Below, piece after piece: positions 12,584-12,818 of a DNA stretch of 12,818 bases (positions are counted from its first letter, which is position 1; every line of letters begins with the position of its first letter). This DNA is from Actinomycetota bacterium (GTDB taxonomy: Bacteria; Actinomycetota; Thermoleophilia; Solirubrobacterales; Solirubrobacteraceae): NCBI GenBank assembly GCA_005883905.1, contig VAYD01000136.1, positions 1 to 12,818 of the forward strand, given 5' to 3'. Below the pieces are notes generated by a model that saw only the letters and a program-made list of their open reading frames with translations, was not told the origin of the DNA and made no database searches. Made by a program: the position numbers and the translations under genes.

Positions 12584-12818
12584 ATGCGCCTCGAAGAGCT
12601 CCGAGCCGACGTCGAGCGAGGCGCGGTCGACACCGTCGTGCTGGCGCTCTGCGACATGCAGGGCCGCCTCCAGGGCAAGCGCCTGACGGCGCAGCACTTC
12701 CTCGCCGAGGTCGCCGAGCACGGCGCCGAGGCGTGCAACTACCTGCTCGCCGTCGACGTCGAGATGAACACCGTCGACGGCTACGCGATGAGCTCGTGGG
12801 ATCGCGGTTATGGCGACT
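12584..12818 (+). CDS. Glutamine synthetase family protein, N-terminal part (cut by window end)
   Basis: The first 78 codons show the beta-grasp N-terminal domain of the GlnA fold: VDTVVLALCDMQGRLQGKRL (D.xG.xxGK pattern, about 15-34), then an acidic region CNYLLAVDVEMNTVDGYAMSSWD. True nitrogen-assimilating GlnA usually has a longer lead and different spacing here. This form fits the GS-like ligases that gamma-glutamylate amines (putrescine, ethanolamine, methylamine) or other acceptors. The catalytic domain lies beyond the window, so the substrate cannot be judged. The gene is divergent to the GntR regulator with overlapping promoters, so control by it is likely, and it supports an amine-using role for the neighbouring operon. 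Confidence 0.85.
   Translation, partial: MRLEELRADVERGAVDTVVLALCDMQGRLQGKRLTAQHFLAEVAEHGAEACNYLLAVDVEMNTVDGYAMSSWDRGYGD

Overview
The window is very GC-rich, and its genes are packed so tightly that most neighbours overlap or nearly touch. Several starts have a TAnnnT -10 box about 8 bases upstream and no Shine-Dalgarno sequence, which suggests leaderless transcripts. With the gene content, this points to a high-GC actinobacterium, most likely Thermoleophilia/Solirubrobacterales. That placement is inferred from style and gene set, not from a marker gene.

Left part (1-2624): the 3' end of a small zinc-ribbon protein gene on the plus strand converges on a two-gene minus-strand unit. That unit is an MBOAT O-acyltransferase and a membrane-anchored SGNH/GDSL esterase-like protein, coupled by a one-base stop/start overlap. 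The pair resembles polysaccharide O-acetylation modules. The SGNH gene appears broken: its frame changes near 455-468 and a segment present in relatives seems to be missing.

Middle (2678-10718): an AMP-forming acyl-CoA synthetase on plus converges with a minus-strand operon. In transcription order the operon is a choline-kinase-like phosphotransferase, a dimethylglycine/sarcosine dehydrogenase-like FAD plus GcvT protein, a NodI-type ABC ATPase, an ABC-2 permease, and a class III (glutamate-1-semialdehyde aminomutase-like) aminotransferase. Two scars mark the dehydrogenase gene. A pair of tandem 31-bp palindromes sits in frame in the linker between its FAD and folate-binding halves. Its 3' end has lost its stop codon and runs into the last ~50 codons of a GGDEF (diguanylate cyclase) gene read in another frame. 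As a result one open frame of 1170 codons runs from the dehydrogenase start to the ATPase stop.

Right part (10775-12818): a 62-residue zinc-ribbon protein, a divergent NarL/FixJ-type response regulator, a GntR/HutC-type repressor, and, divergent from the repressor, the first 78 codons of a glutamine-synthetase-family ligase that runs off the window.

The most useful regulatory observation is that near-identical 16-bp operators (14/16 matches) lie at the start of the GntR gene and directly downstream of the promoter of the kinase-dehydrogenase-ABC operon. They resemble the dre sites of the DasR/NagR branch of GntR regulators. This ties the GntR gene, the operon and probably the divergent glutamine-synthetase-like gene into one regulon. 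I infer an amine or amino-alcohol utilisation module: phosphotransfer or gamma-glutamylation of the substrate, oxidative N-demethylation to methylene-tetrahydrofolate, and transamination. The true substrate cannot be read from the sequence.
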